Shown: positions 17,902-27,286, counted from the first letter of the stretch. The stretch: DNA of 64,000 bases from JAJTFA01 sp051715425 (GCA_051715425.1 JBPXJS010000002.1:124001-188000), one strand, 5' to 3'. Notes: a model not told the origin generated them from the sequence alone. Numbers and translations: made by a program.

Positions 17902-18870
17902 ATGCCAAGAATACTTATTACAGGAGCCGCAGGATTTTTAGGGTCTCACCTGTGCGACAGGTTTATTAAAGAAGGCTACGATGTAGTGGGAATGGATAAC
18001 CTGATTACCGGTGATCTGAAAAATATTGAACACCTGTTTAAACTCAGGGAGTTTGAATTTTACCACCATGATGTAAGCAAGTTTGTACATGTATCGGGCA
18101 AACTTGATTATATCCTGCATTTTGCCTCACCGGCAAGCCCTATTGATTATTTAAAAATTCCAATACAAACCTTAAAGGTGGGGTCTCTTGGCACCCATAA
18201 TTGCCTTGGGTTGGCCAAAGAGAAAAAGGCCAGAATATTAGTTGCCTCCACTTCCGAAGTGTATGGCGATCCTTCTGTTCACCCTCAAACGGAAAACTAT
18301 TGGGGTAATGTAAATCCGGTTGGTCCGCGTGGGGTATATGATGAGGCAAAACGTTTTCAGGAAGCTATTACTATGGCATATCATACCTATCATGGGTTGG
18401 AAACGCGTATAATCAGAATCTTTAATACATATGGTCCGCGCATGCGCCTAAATGATGGCAGGGTATTGCCTGCTTTTATTGGCCAGGCATTAAGAGGGGA
18501 GGACTTAACTGTTTTTGGTGATGGGTCTCAAACCCGTTCATTCTGTTATGTTGACGATCTGGTGGAAGGCATTTACCGCCTGTTGATGAGTGACTATGCT
18601 TATCCGGTAAATATTGGCAACCCCGATGAAATTACCATTAAAGAGTTTGGTGAAGAAATTATAAAACTTACCGGTACCAAACAACAACTCATATTTAAAG
18701 AATTGCCAACGGATGACCCTAAACAACGTCAGCCGGATATTACCCTTGCAAAAAAACTGCTGGGATGGGAACCCAAAATTAACCGGGCAGAGGGTTTAAG
18801 AATTACCTATGAGTATTTTAAAAACCTGCCACCGGAGGAATTAAAAAAATCTGCCCACAGGTTTGATTAA
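17902..18870 (+). CDS. NAD-dependent epimerase/dehydratase, UDP-glucuronate decarboxylase type
   Basis: 322 residues from ATG 17902, ten bases after the ugd stop; upstream in-frame codons overlap ugd and lack the fold. Extended SDR: RILITGAAGFLGSHLCDRF binds NAD, STSEVYGD holds the catalytic Ser/Glu region, and Tyr146/Lys150 form the YxxxK pair (YDEAK). The stretch IFNTYGPRMRLNDGRVLPAF is characteristic of UDP-xylose synthase-like enzymes. With ugd directly upstream, conversion of UDP-glucuronate to UDP-xylose is the natural reading. A long terminator hairpin ends the operon. Confidence 0.88.
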   Translation: MPRILITGAAGFLGSHLCDRFIKEGYDVVGMDNLITGDLKNIEHLFKLREFEFYHHDVSKFVHVSGKLDYILHFASPASPIDYLKIPIQTLKVGSLGTHNCLGLAKEKKARILVASTSEVYGDPSVHPQTENYWGNVNPVGPRGVYDEAKRFQEAITMAYHTYHGLETRIIRIFNTYGPRMRLNDGRVLPAFIGQALRGEDLTVFGDGSQTRSFCYVDDLVEGIYRLLMSDYAYPVNIGNPDEITIKEFGEEIIKLTGTKQQLIFKELPTDDPKQRQPDITLAKKLLGWEPKINRAEGLRITYEYFKNLPPEELKKSAHRFD

Positions 18871-18883
18871 TACCATATCGGTG

Positions 18884-18934
18884 ATTAAAACAAAAGAGCT
18901 GTTTCGATTGAAGAAACAGCTCTTTTGTTTTAAT
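18884..18934 (+). terminator. Rho-independent terminator of the nucleotide-sugar operon
   Basis: The 19-base arms run from AAAACAAAAGAG through CTGTTTC and pair perfectly with GAAACAG through CTCTTTTGTTTT, around a 7-base loop. Flanking TACCATAT and ATATGGTA could extend the stem further. Confidence 0.9.
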
Positions 18935-19076
18935 ATGGTATTATGTTTTATGAGCGCAATAAGTTGTTATGCAATCAAAGGCGGGAATGCTAAAGTAAAA
19001 CATCGAATATATTAAATATGTGCCCTCAAAAGGTGCAGATAACGTTCTGTTTTACAGAAAACAATACACTGACCAG

Positions 19077-19114
19077 CAAAAGGAGGATAACTAATGGATG
19101 CTTATTACGCATAA
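19077..19114 (+). other. Strong Shine-Dalgarno-like site with a six-codon frame
   Basis: AAAAGGAGG at 19077-19085 is followed, 8 bases later, by ATG and a six-codon frame (MDAYYA) ending in TAA at 19112-19114. Bacteroidota genes seldom carry such a site, and none of the neighbours do. It lies 67 bases before the M16 gene. It may be a leader peptide or chance. Confidence 0.2.
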
Positions 19115-19180
19115 AATGATAATTGTTAATAGTTTCGTGTTAAATTAACCTGAGTTAAACACAATATTATCGATAAACGC

Positions 19181-22123
19181 ATGAAAAAAGTATTTGCCCT
19201 TTTACTATTAAGTATTTTTTATACCGGTGTTTTTGCACAAAATAAAGAATACAAAGTTGTGGATCAGACGTCTCCTGATGGGAAATATACCTATCAGGCG
19301 GTTACCAATGATTTGTTAAACGTTCGGATCTATTCGTTGAAAAATGGATTAACCGTGATGTTATCCGTTAACAAATCAGAACCGAGGATCCAAACCCTGA
19401 TAGCAACCAAAGCCGGAAGCAAAAACGATCCTGCGGATAATACAGGTCTGGCACATTACCTTGAACATTTGCTGTTTAAAGGCACCGATAAATTTGGTAC
19501 CAAAGACTGGGCTACCGAAAAGACCCACCTTGATATGATTGACGCTTTGTATGAGCAATACAATAAAACAACAGATGAAGCCAGCCGCAAGTCTATTTAC
19601 CGTAAGATTGATTCTGTTTCATCCCTTGCATCAAAATACGCTATTGCCAATGAATATGATAAAATGGCTGCTGCCATCGGTGCATCGGGTACCAACGCAT
19701 TTACCTCACTTGAGCAAACAGTATACGTAAATGAGATACCACAAAACCAGGTAGAGAAGTGGGTAACCATGGAAGCTGAACGTTTTCGCAGCCCGGTATT
19801 GCGTTTGTTCCATACTGAACTGGAAGCGGTTTACGAAGAAAAAAATATTTCCCTCGACAACGATCAGCGTAAAGTATTTGAGGCCATGATGACCAACCTG
19901 TTTACCAAACACAGTTACGGTACCCAAACCACCATTGGTACGGTAGATCATCTTAAAAATCCTTCACTTATTAAAATCAGGAATTACTTTAACACGTATT
20001 ATGTTCCCAATAATATGGCCATTATTATGGCAGGTGATCTTGATCCGGATCAAACCATTCGCCTGATTGATGAAAAGTTTGCATATATGCAGGCCAAACC
20101 GGTACCTCCGTTTACATTCGAACCGGAGCCTGTAAAAACTGCTCCTACTACTGTTAGTGTTTATGGTCCGGATGCAGAAAACATCATGATTGCCTACAGG
20201 CTTCCTGGTGCTTCCACCAAACAGGCCAAATACCTGTTGCTGGTAGATTATTTGCTTGCCAACTCCAAAGCCGGATTAATTGATCTAAACCTGGTAAAAA
20301 AACAAATGGTGTTGGGTGCATCTTCTTCTCCGTGGATTAATAAAGATTACAGCATACACTTTCTTACCGGCCGCCCTAAGCAGGGGCAAAGCCTTGATGA
20401 AGTGAGGGACCTGTTGCTTCAACAGTTAAAGCTCATTAAAAGCGGAGGGTTTGATGAAGAATCCCTCACTGCCGTTATCAATAATTTTAAGGTAGACCAG
20501 ATTCGCAATAATGAAAGCAACAATGGGCGTGCGTATAATATGCTCGAATCTTTTGTTGTGGGTACGCCATGGAAAGACCATGTGAGTTTGCTTGATGACC
20601 TTACCAAAATTACCAAGCAGGAACTGGTTGATTTTGCCAATGAATATTATAAAGATGACTATGTGATTGTTTATAAGAAAATTGGTGAAGACAAGAGCAT
20701 CAAAAAAATTATTAAACCGGAAATTACTCCTGTGGCTGTAAACAGAGATGATATGTCGCCATTTGTGAAAAAGATGGTAGAGGCAGATGTAGCTCCGGTT
20801 AAGCCCGTATACCTTGATTACGAAAAGGACATTGTTAAAGGGAAAGTAAATGGTAAAATACCGCTTCATTATGTGAAGAACAACGATAACGGATTGTTCT
20901 CTCTTTATTACGTGCTTGATATGGGTAAGCTTAATAATATTAAACTCCCTATGGCTGTTAATTTATTGCAATTCCTTGGAACGGATAAATATTCGGCAGA
21001 ACAAATAAGTAAAGAGTTTTTTAAAATAGCTTGTGATTTTGGTGTTTCTGCCAATGATGAGCAGGTTTATGTATACGTAAATGGTTTGGATGAGAATTTT
21101 GCACCTGCTGTTAGGTTGTTTGAACACCTGCTTGCCAATGCAAAACCAGATCAGGCAGCGTTAAACCAATTGGTGGAGCGTACCTTAAAACAACGCAAAG
21201 ATACCAAACTGAACAAGCAGGCCATTTTTAATGCAGCATTAAGAAACTATGCCATCTACGGAAAAACCAATCCTTTTACTTATGTATTAAGTGAAGAACA
21301 ACTTAAAGCCTTAAAAGCCGAAGACCTTGTTGAAATTATAAAAGGATTAACTTCTTACCAGCATAAAATTATGTATTTCGGTCCTAAGAGGATTGAAGAA
21401 GTGGCGTTTATTCTTAACAAAGATCATAAAACACCGGGTTCCTTAAAGTCATATCCAAAACAGGTAGTGTTTAAACGCAACGAAACCGACAAAAACACGG
21501 TGTATTTTGTAGATTATAAAATGGTACAGGCTGAGATTATGTGGCTAAATAAACAGCCAATGAATTATGACAGCACCCGTTTTCCATTGGTTTATTTATT
21601 TAACGAATATTTTGGTGGCGGAATGTCGTCTGTTGTTTTTCAAACCATTCGTGAATCTAAAGCATTGGCTTATTCTACCTACTCACGCTACCTTACACCT
21701 GGAAAGAAAAATGATCCTTATTATATCATTGCCTATGTAGGAACACAATCGGATAAACTGGCCCAGGCTGTGCAGGGAATGACGGAATTGCTCAACGATC
21801 TTCCTAAATCAGAAAGTTCATTTAATGCCGCACGTGATGCTATAAAAAGCCAGATTGAAACCGAACGAATCAATAAAGAACAGATTTTCTTTAACTATAT
21901 TTCCTCTGAAAAACTTGGCATCCACCACGACCTGAGGATGGATGTTTACAACAATATAGATAAACTCACTTTTGACGACCTGAAAGCTTTCCATGATAAA
22001 AATTACAAAGGAAAAGCATTTACCTATTGCATCATGGGATCGAAAGATAAAATAAGCATGGATGAGTTAAAGAAGTATGGTGAAGTAAAAGAAGTAACCC
22101 TGGAAGAAATTTTCGGATACTAA
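19181..22123 (+). CDS. Secreted M16 family zinc metallopeptidase (insulinase-like)
   Basis: 980 residues with a signal peptide (MKKVFALLLLSIFYTGVFAQ). The zinc motif HYLEH is at residues 92-96, and the EE pair near residues 219-220 (LEAVYEEKN) likely supplies the third ligand. It has an N-terminal insertion of about 50 residues (EQYNKTTDEASRKSIYRKID) that the peptidase at 2020 lacks, so the two are distant paralogues rather than recent duplicates. The second, non-catalytic M16 half starts near residue 545. Predicted location is periplasm or outer membrane. Monocistronic, ended by a very strong terminator. Confidence 0.92.
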   Translation: MKKVFALLLLSIFYTGVFAQNKEYKVVDQTSPDGKYTYQAVTNDLLNVRIYSLKNGLTVMLSVNKSEPRIQTLIATKAGSKNDPADNTGLAHYLEHLLFKGTDKFGTKDWATEKTHLDMIDALYEQYNKTTDEASRKSIYRKIDSVSSLASKYAIANEYDKMAAAIGASGTNAFTSLEQTVYVNEIPQNQVEKWVTMEAERFRSPVLRLFHTELEAVYEEKNISLDNDQRKVFEAMMTNLFTKHSYGTQTTIGTVDHLKNPSLIKIRNYFNTYYVPNNMAIIMAGDLDPDQTIRLIDEKFAYMQAKPVPPFTFEPEPVKTAPTTVSVYGPDAENIMIAYRLPGASTKQAKYLLLVDYLLANSKAGLIDLNLVKKQMVLGASSSPWINKDYSIHFLTGRPKQGQSLDEVRDLLLQQLKLIKSGGFDEESLTAVINNFKVDQIRNNESNNGRAYNMLESFVVGTPWKDHVSLLDDLTKITKQELVDFANEYYKDDYVIVYKKIGEDKSIKKIIKPEITPVAVNRDDMSPFVKKMVEADVAPVKPVYLDYEKDIVKGKVNGKIPLHYVKNNDNGLFSLYYVLDMGKLNNIKLPMAVNLLQFLGTDKYSAEQISKEFFKIACDFGVSANDEQVYVYVNGLDENFAPAVRLFEHLLANAKPDQAALNQLVERTLKQRKDTKLNKQAIFNAALRNYAIYGKTNPFTYVLSEEQLKALKAEDLVEIIKGLTSYQHKIMYFGPKRIEEVAFILNKDHKTPGSLKSYPKQVVFKRNETDKNTVYFVDYKMVQAEIMWLNKQPMNYDSTRFPLVYLFNEYFGGGMSSVVFQTIRESKALAYSTYSRYLTPGKKNDPYYIIAYVGTQSDKLAQAVQGMTELLNDLPKSESSFNAARDAIKSQIETERINKEQIFFNYISSEKLGIHHDLRMDVYNNIDKLTFDDLKAFHDKNYKGKAFTYCIMGSKDKISMDELKKYGEVKEVTLEEIFGY

Positions 22124-22135
22124 GTTTATATGAAA

Positions 22136-22176
22136 GGAAAAAAAGCTTCCGTTTAACTAAACGGAAGCTTTTTTTA
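22136..22176 (+). terminator. Rho-independent terminator after second M16 gene
   Basis: The arms A7-GCTTCCGTTTA and TAAACGGAAGC-T7 are perfectly complementary with a very tight loop. The stem ends in seven T residues. It starts about 14 bases after the stop. Confidence 0.9.
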
Positions 22177-22308
22177 TGCGCTGAACTTAACGGATAGGAT
22201 ACGAGGTTTAATGAATGTGGAAGACTAAAACCGGTAACGATTTAAAATCACAGGCGATTTTCTGCAAAGGTGCTAAGCCACAGCGGAGTTCTGTAAGTGC
22301 TAAGATGA

Positions 22309-23313
22309 TCAGTTTTTGATAAACTTACCAAGTATCTGATTTTTTGATTTTATATAATAAACGCCACCCGGTAAGCGATCCGTTTCAATCATATTATCAC
22401 CTTTCTGTAGGGTTAGGGATTTTAGCAGTTGTCCATTCATGTGATAGATATCTGCAGAAAGGGAAATGGTACTTTGCACAGTTAGTTGATTGGTTGCAGG
22501 ATTAGGGAAAATGCGTGTAAGTGGTGAATGGAGTATGGTGTTTATTCCGGTTGTTGTTTCTTGAAAACGATACATGGTGCCGTTTGCTGGAACTCCGGAA
22601 AAATAACTCAAGGATAGAATATTGTTATAAGTATTAATATCGGTTATATTTCTATAACTCAATAAACTGTCGTTTGATGGGGATCCTGCTATAATAGCGG
22701 CTCCGGGGATTTCATAGGCAGAATTAGACAGAAGGGTAATTGATAAACCTGGTTTAAATCCTGAAGGATTTCCGGCTATACAACTTCCATAATGAAAAAC
22801 AATTTCTTTTGATTGTTCCATAAACCAAAGCTGGCAGTTTAGTCTGGAAGCTGGATTTAGAGAAGTGTCGCTTCCAATATTTCTCCACTGCACTTTAAGC
22901 ACCCTCGAGCCTGAAGCACCTGACAACTCATATGCCAGCTCAGTTTCGTTATATATGAGTTGATTGCCGTTTTCATCTATTAATTCAATAATTGCAGAGT
23001 TATTGTTAACCGTATCAGCTAAAATCATGGAGCCATACCAGGTAACAAAAGCACCTTTGCTGCTGTCGGTACCATTATTATATGCTCCAAAAATATACGG
23101 ACGACCAAACAGGTTAAAGGAAAATGAAGGCTTATCAATATAATTACCCGAAAGGCTGGTATCAATGGTAATGATATCAGGATTTAATAGTGGGATATAG
23201 GTTTGATTAGACTTTACAAGCTTATAAGAGGATTGTGCCATGCCATGTTTGCCAACTAATAATAGTATACCAACAATAAGTATAGGGGTAAAGTGAAGTA
23301 ATGGTTTTTTCAT
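22309..23313 (-). CDS. T9SS-sorted secreted protein
   Basis: 334 residues. Signal peptide MKKPLLHFTPILIVGILLLV with AMA-Q cleavage. The middle is a beta-rich domain (SFNLFGRPYIFGAYNNGT, WYGSMILADTVNNNSAII, YELSGASGSRVLKVQWRN). The last 70 residues form a type IX sorting domain: RIFPNPATNQLTVQS, then ADIYHMNGQLLKSLTLQKG, then GGVYYIKSKNQILGKFIKN. It is therefore exported to the cell surface or outside. The central domain looks like the recurrent Bacteroidota secreted jelly-roll type, but I cannot name it. The gene stands alone; a heptad repeat array lies upstream of it. Confidence 0.85.
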   Translation of the reverse strand: MKKPLLHFTPILIVGILLLVGKHGMAQSSYKLVKSNQTYIPLLNPDIITIDTSLSGNYIDKPSFSFNLFGRPYIFGAYNNGTDSSKGAFVTWYGSMILADTVNNNSAIIELIDENGNQLIYNETELAYELSGASGSRVLKVQWRNIGSDTSLNPASRLNCQLWFMEQSKEIVFHYGSCIAGNPSGFKPGLSITLLSNSAYEIPGAAIIAGSPSNDSLLSYRNITDINTYNNILSLSYFSGVPANGTMYRFQETTTGINTILHSPLTRIFPNPATNQLTVQSTISLSADIYHMNGQLLKSLTLQKGDNMIETDRLPGGVYYIKSKNQILGKFIKN

Positions 23314-23521
23314 AAGTAGTAGATTTTAAGCAAATATCCCTTTCTTAAATTGATCAGAACCTTAAATAAGCCAAATTATAGCAAAGCATTATTAAGTAGT
23401 TAACACAGGATTTATATGAAACAAATTGAATGAATACGTCAAAAAAAAATGCAGAATACTGTCTTGAAAAATTATTTACCACAACAATCCCACATAACTG
23501 AACGACCATAGCCCAATAACA

Positions 23522-23640
23522 AATAACTCCCGCCTTGCGGGACAGGCAATGACTAATGACTAATGACTAATGACTATTGACCAATGACCAATGACTCCCG
23601 CCTTGCGGGACACGCAATGACCGGGCACCGAGCACTACGC
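23522..23640. repeat. Heptad-periodic repeat array A with two hairpin units
   Basis: In the 352-base gap between two divergent genes. Two copies of a 32-base unit (23522-23553 and 23590-23621) read AATRACTCCCGC, loop CTT, then GCGGGACAGGCAATGAC (second copy GCGGGACACG...). Between and around them is an exact 7-base series: CAATGAC at 23547, TAATGAC three times, TATTGAC, then CAATGAC twice, ending at 23595. After 23621 the heptads change to a GCAC-based type up to the promoter region of the SDR gene. The remaining gap (23314-23521) shows only AT-rich sequence. The same unit recurs at 42822-42888. Confidence 0.8.
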
Positions 23641-23665
23641 ACCAATTTTTACGTATAATTGCAGC

Positions 23666-24367
23666 ATGAATCTGAAAGGGAAAATTGCAGTTATTACCGG
23701 TGTAAGTAAAGGCATAGGCTATAGTACAGCTAAAGCTTTGCTGGAAAAAGAAGCCTTGGTTTTTGGTTTAGGAAGAACACAGCCTGATATAAAAGAAAGT
23801 GGTTTTACTTTTATTGAAACCAACGTACGAGATGCCGTTTCGGTGGCAAATGCTTTTAAACAGATTTATAGCCAAACCAACTCTCAGGTAGATATCCTTA
23901 TTAACAATGCCGGTTTGGGTTATTTTGGTTTTCTTGAAGATATATCTGATGAACAATGGCATGAGTTGTTTGAAACCAATATTGATGGGATGTTTTATTG
24001 TTGCAAGCAGGTATTACCAGTGATGAAAAAAAATCAGTTTGGCCATATTATCAATATTGCATCAACCGCTGCACTGGAAGGTATGGCGCAGGTTTCAGCT
24101 TATTGTGCCACCAAATGGGCAGTAAAAGGGTTAAGTGAATCGTTGTTTCGGGAGGTAAGGGATTTCAGAATTAAAGTAACCTGCGTGTATCCTGGTTCAA
24201 CCAAAACAGATTTTTTTAGAAACAGTCCGGGAATTAAGCCCCATGACTATATGCTTATGCCGGAAGATATTGCCCTGATGATGATACAGGCCCTGGAAAT
24301 GCCGGATAATTTTCATACCGTAAACCTGGAAATAAGACCATTGCAACCTAAAGGACCTAAAGCCTGA
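23666..24367 (+). CDS. Short-chain dehydrogenase/reductase
   Basis: 233 residues. Classical SDR: cofactor motif TGVSKGIG at residues 11-18, NNAG at 80-83, Asn105, Ser133, and the catalytic Tyr146-x3-Lys150 (YCATK). It resembles 3-oxoacyl-ACP reductase-like enzymes, but the substrate cannot be told. It lies four bases upstream of a GT22-like gene and is probably co-transcribed with it. A TATAATTG box at 23654-23661 ends only four bases before the ATG, so the transcript may be almost leaderless. Confidence 0.88.
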   Translation: MNLKGKIAVITGVSKGIGYSTAKALLEKEALVFGLGRTQPDIKESGFTFIETNVRDAVSVANAFKQIYSQTNSQVDILINNAGLGYFGFLEDISDEQWHELFETNIDGMFYCCKQVLPVMKKNQFGHIINIASTAALEGMAQVSAYCATKWAVKGLSESLFREVRDFRIKVTCVYPGSTKTDFFRNSPGIKPHDYMLMPEDIALMMIQALEMPDNFHTVNLEIRPLQPKGPKA

Positions 24368-24371
24368 TAGT

Positions 24372-25880
24372 ATGACAGAACAATTAATCACTTATTATAA
24401 ACAACATCCGCTTCGTTGCATCATGTTTGTTGCGCTGCTGTTCAGACTTGTTGGTGCCATATTTTCTGAAGGGTATGGTTTTTCTGACGATCATTTTCTG
24501 GTGGTAGAAGTGGCCCAGCAATGGGTTGATGGGGTGGATACGCGCGCCTGGATGCCATGGAACGGAAACACCATTCCAAGCGGACACAGTTTATTCTATC
24601 CCGGACTGCATTATTTATTTTTTGTGTTATGCCGTTTGCTTGGGCTTGAGGATCCCACCACTAAAATGTTATTGATAAGATTGCTCCATGCCTTTTACAG
24701 TTTAACTATTGTGTGGTACAGCTATAAGATCACCAATAAACTATCAGGTATACAACTGGCCAAACAAATAGGCTGGCTGATGGCATTGCTTTGGTTTATG
24801 CCTTTTTTTAGCGTACGTAATATGGTGGAAATTGTTTGTATTCCACCCCTTATTTATGGAGCCTGGCTCTTACTAAATGCTTTCGATAGTAAAAAACTTT
24901 CAGCCTTTTTTGTTTCGGGGTTAATTACCGGACTTGCTTTTTCATTTCGTTTTCAAACCATCACTTTTATTGGTGGTTTTGGACTTGCCATATTGCTTCG
25001 TAAACAATTTATACCAGCCATTGTATGGGGTTTAGGTGCATTGGTTACCATGGTAGCGCTTCAGGGGGGAATTGATTTTTACATCTGGGGAAAACCTTTT
25101 GCCGAGTTTGCAGAGTACACCAAGTACAACCTGGAAAATGCCAATAATTATATTACCGGTGACTGGTATAATTACCTCCTTTTGGTTTCCGGTTTGCTTG
25201 TTCCACCCCTTGGTATAATAATCTGGTTTGGTTTATACAAATCATGGAAGTTGTATCTGCCGGTTATGCTACCTGCTCTTTGTTTCTTTTTGTTTCATTC
25301 CTATTTCCCCAACAAGCAGGAGCGTTTTATTTTGCCGGTCATTCCATTTTTTGTTATGGCCGGTTTGGCCGGGTGGAGGTTGTTGGTGGAGCAATCGGCT
25401 TTCTGGCAACACAAAAAAGGATTACTTCGTGCGGGCACCTGGTTTTTTCTTATTGTTAACGGACTACTGCTTGTGGCATTAACACCCAGTTCAACCAAAA
25501 CCACCCGCGTACATGCCATGACTTATTTACACGATCATACCCGGGCCAATACTTTTTTACTTGAATTGAGCCACCTGAAGAGCGGGGTATTGATGCCTAA
25601 ATTTTATTGGGGAAAGTGGAATGATCATTATGTGATAAAAGAAGGCGCTTCTGCTTCAATGGTAATTGATACACTCAAAGCAGGCCATTACCCGATGCCT
25701 GAATATGTAATATTTGGCGAGAACGTGAACCTGGAAAACCGTTTGGCAGATTTTAAAAAGGCAGTTAAACACCTGCATTACGAAACAACCATTGAACCCA
25801 GTTTACTGGATAAAACCATGCATTGGTTAAATCCGGTTAACGTCAATCAAACGTATTATATTTACAGGGTGGAGTATTAA
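24372..25880 (+). CDS. GT-C fold glycosyltransferase, GT22 (Alg9/PIG-B-like)
   Basis: 502 residues with about ten hydrophobic segments. The first luminal/periplasmic loop has the acidic pair in SEGYGFSDDHF, and the conserved GT22 signature appears as HSYFPNKQERFILPVIPF (family form HKExRFIxP). A soluble tail of about 120 residues follows the last segment. GT-C enzymes use polyprenyl-phosphate sugars at the outer face of the inner membrane; in eukaryotes GT22 enzymes add mannose. The acceptor here is unknown. The SDR four bases upstream is the only obvious partner. Confidence 0.75.
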   Translation: MTEQLITYYKQHPLRCIMFVALLFRLVGAIFSEGYGFSDDHFLVVEVAQQWVDGVDTRAWMPWNGNTIPSGHSLFYPGLHYLFFVLCRLLGLEDPTTKMLLIRLLHAFYSLTIVWYSYKITNKLSGIQLAKQIGWLMALLWFMPFFSVRNMVEIVCIPPLIYGAWLLLNAFDSKKLSAFFVSGLITGLAFSFRFQTITFIGGFGLAILLRKQFIPAIVWGLGALVTMVALQGGIDFYIWGKPFAEFAEYTKYNLENANNYITGDWYNYLLLVSGLLVPPLGIIIWFGLYKSWKLYLPVMLPALCFFLFHSYFPNKQERFILPVIPFFVMAGLAGWRLLVEQSAFWQHKKGLLRAGTWFFLIVNGLLLVALTPSSTKTTRVHAMTYLHDHTRANTFLLELSHLKSGVLMPKFYWGKWNDHYVIKEGASASMVIDTLKAGHYPMPEYVIFGENVNLENRLADFKKAVKHLHYETTIEPSLLDKTMHWLNPVNVNQTYYIYRVEY

Positions 25881-25882
25881 AA

Positions 25883-27040
25883 TTACCAGTCAATCAAATT
25901 GGCCAGATTGCTGTTAATGGAGTTTTCACCCGGAGCAAATCCCTTACCGCTTGGCTCACAAACCACATAACCACTGTTGTTAAAGGTAAAGTTACCTTCT
26001 ATATTGTTGTTCCACGATTCAACAGCCACATTAATATGCTCGGCATTTTTGTAGTAAAGGGCAACACTCCTCATACCCAGCACTTCTTTTACAAGGGTGG
26101 CAAATAACACAGCTTTGTCTTCACAATCGGCATAGTCAGCTACCAGCGTTTCTTCAGGGAATGCAAATTTTTCTACTTTATCTTTTCTGTAATCAATAGC
26201 CGTTTGGGTAAACTTAAGAATAAAATCGAGTGCCTTGGCTTTAGGCATATCTGCTACAGCCCGTTTAATTTCTTTGGTTAATGATTGCTGTGCACCTGCA
26301 GAAAGCCCGTAATTTAGATATACAGTATTGATGCTGATGGTAGGAAGATCGTGGTAATACTCCACCAGCGACTGGTTAATACGAACCCCGAAAAAGTAAA
26401 CAAAACCATCGTATTCAAATGGCAATACTTTTTTTGTTTGGAGGGCCTTAAAAGCCGGAGGGTTTATCATATTCATTACCAGAGGCAATTTTTTCTGATG
26501 ATCTGCCACAGGTACAAACTCCTGCTCAGCCGCTGGAACTGCAAACTGAGAGAATGATAAATCGTAATACAGTTTATTCTGTTTTTGAATAAAGAGGCAA
26601 TTGTCTATTTCAAAATTGGTGCGGCCATACAGTGTTACACCATGTTCGGAGTAGCCAAGGATCACATCCCTGTTCTTTTGAAATAAAACAGCGTACTTAA
26701 ACAAGGTATGGATGTTTGCCGGCTGGTTTTTATAGGCAACCTGGGTAAATTTATTCAGTAATAACAACCAGGCCATATCATCCATCTGCAATTGCACCGC
26801 TACACTGTCAAACTGTGCTATTAATTTTGCTGTTTGTTCACTCTCCCGCACTTGTGCTATAATGGAAGCAATTTGCTCATCCCTGCTGAAATTTTCCTGC
26901 TGGTAGTTGAATTGCAAACTGTGCCCGTATAAGTTCACACCAATTTTGCGTACCTCACTGTCTGCTTTTAGCCGGCCCGATACAGAAATAATCAGGAGGG
27001 CAGGAAGGAAAAATCTTGATATGTATGTTTTAATGGTCAC
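25883..27040 (-). CDS. Exported protein with a transglutaminase-like Cys-His region
   Basis: 385 residues with a signal peptide (SRFFLPALLIISVSGRLKA). The C-terminal third has Cys306 in VADYADCEDKAVLFATLV, a His in NAEHINVAVES and Glu in GYVVCEPSG, in the order and spacing of a transglutaminase-like catalytic triad (Cys-His-Asp, with Glu here replacing Asp). The N-terminal two thirds contains a charged region (RDEQIASIIAQVRESEQT) and no recognised domain. It may be a periplasmic cysteine peptidase or a peptide-binding protein. It converges with the GT22-like gene, with two bases between stops. Confidence 0.6.
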   Translation of the reverse strand: MTIKTYISRFFLPALLIISVSGRLKADSEVRKIGVNLYGHSLQFNYQQENFSRDEQIASIIAQVRESEQTAKLIAQFDSVAVQLQMDDMAWLLLLNKFTQVAYKNQPANIHTLFKYAVLFQKNRDVILGYSEHGVTLYGRTNFEIDNCLFIQKQNKLYYDLSFSQFAVPAAEQEFVPVADHQKKLPLVMNMINPPAFKALQTKKVLPFEYDGFVYFFGVRINQSLVEYYHDLPTISINTVYLNYGLSAGAQQSLTKEIKRAVADMPKAKALDFILKFTQTAIDYRKDKVEKFAFPEETLVADYADCEDKAVLFATLVKEVLGMRSVALYYKNAEHINVAVESWNNNIEGNFTFNNSGYVVCEPSGKGFAPGENSINSNLANLIDW

Positions 27041-27286
27041 AAGCCTGTGTTGATTTTCAGGTTATTGTATTCAAAGATATAATTATTTTACTAAACCATA
27101 ACATTAATTTAACATTAAATATTTCCTCCCAATGACCAAATAAATACTTTTTTCACTTCGCAGATAGGTTGCGAGGTGTTATGCTCAATTTTGTAGCAAA
27201 TCAGGCCAGAACGCTGTGATATTTATTCACAAAGCTTTTTTTTGCCAATGATTGAATGAAATTCGAACCAATTAAAAACTAAGGAT

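Noticed and set aside
2020..22123. The two M16 genes as a recent duplication
   Set aside because: Both have the zinc motif at residues 92-96, but the surrounding sequences differ strongly and the second has a long insertion; the shared numbering is coincidence.
23547..23595. Possible CRISPR array in the repeat region
   Set aside because: Units are 7 bases without unique spacers, and no cas gene is present.
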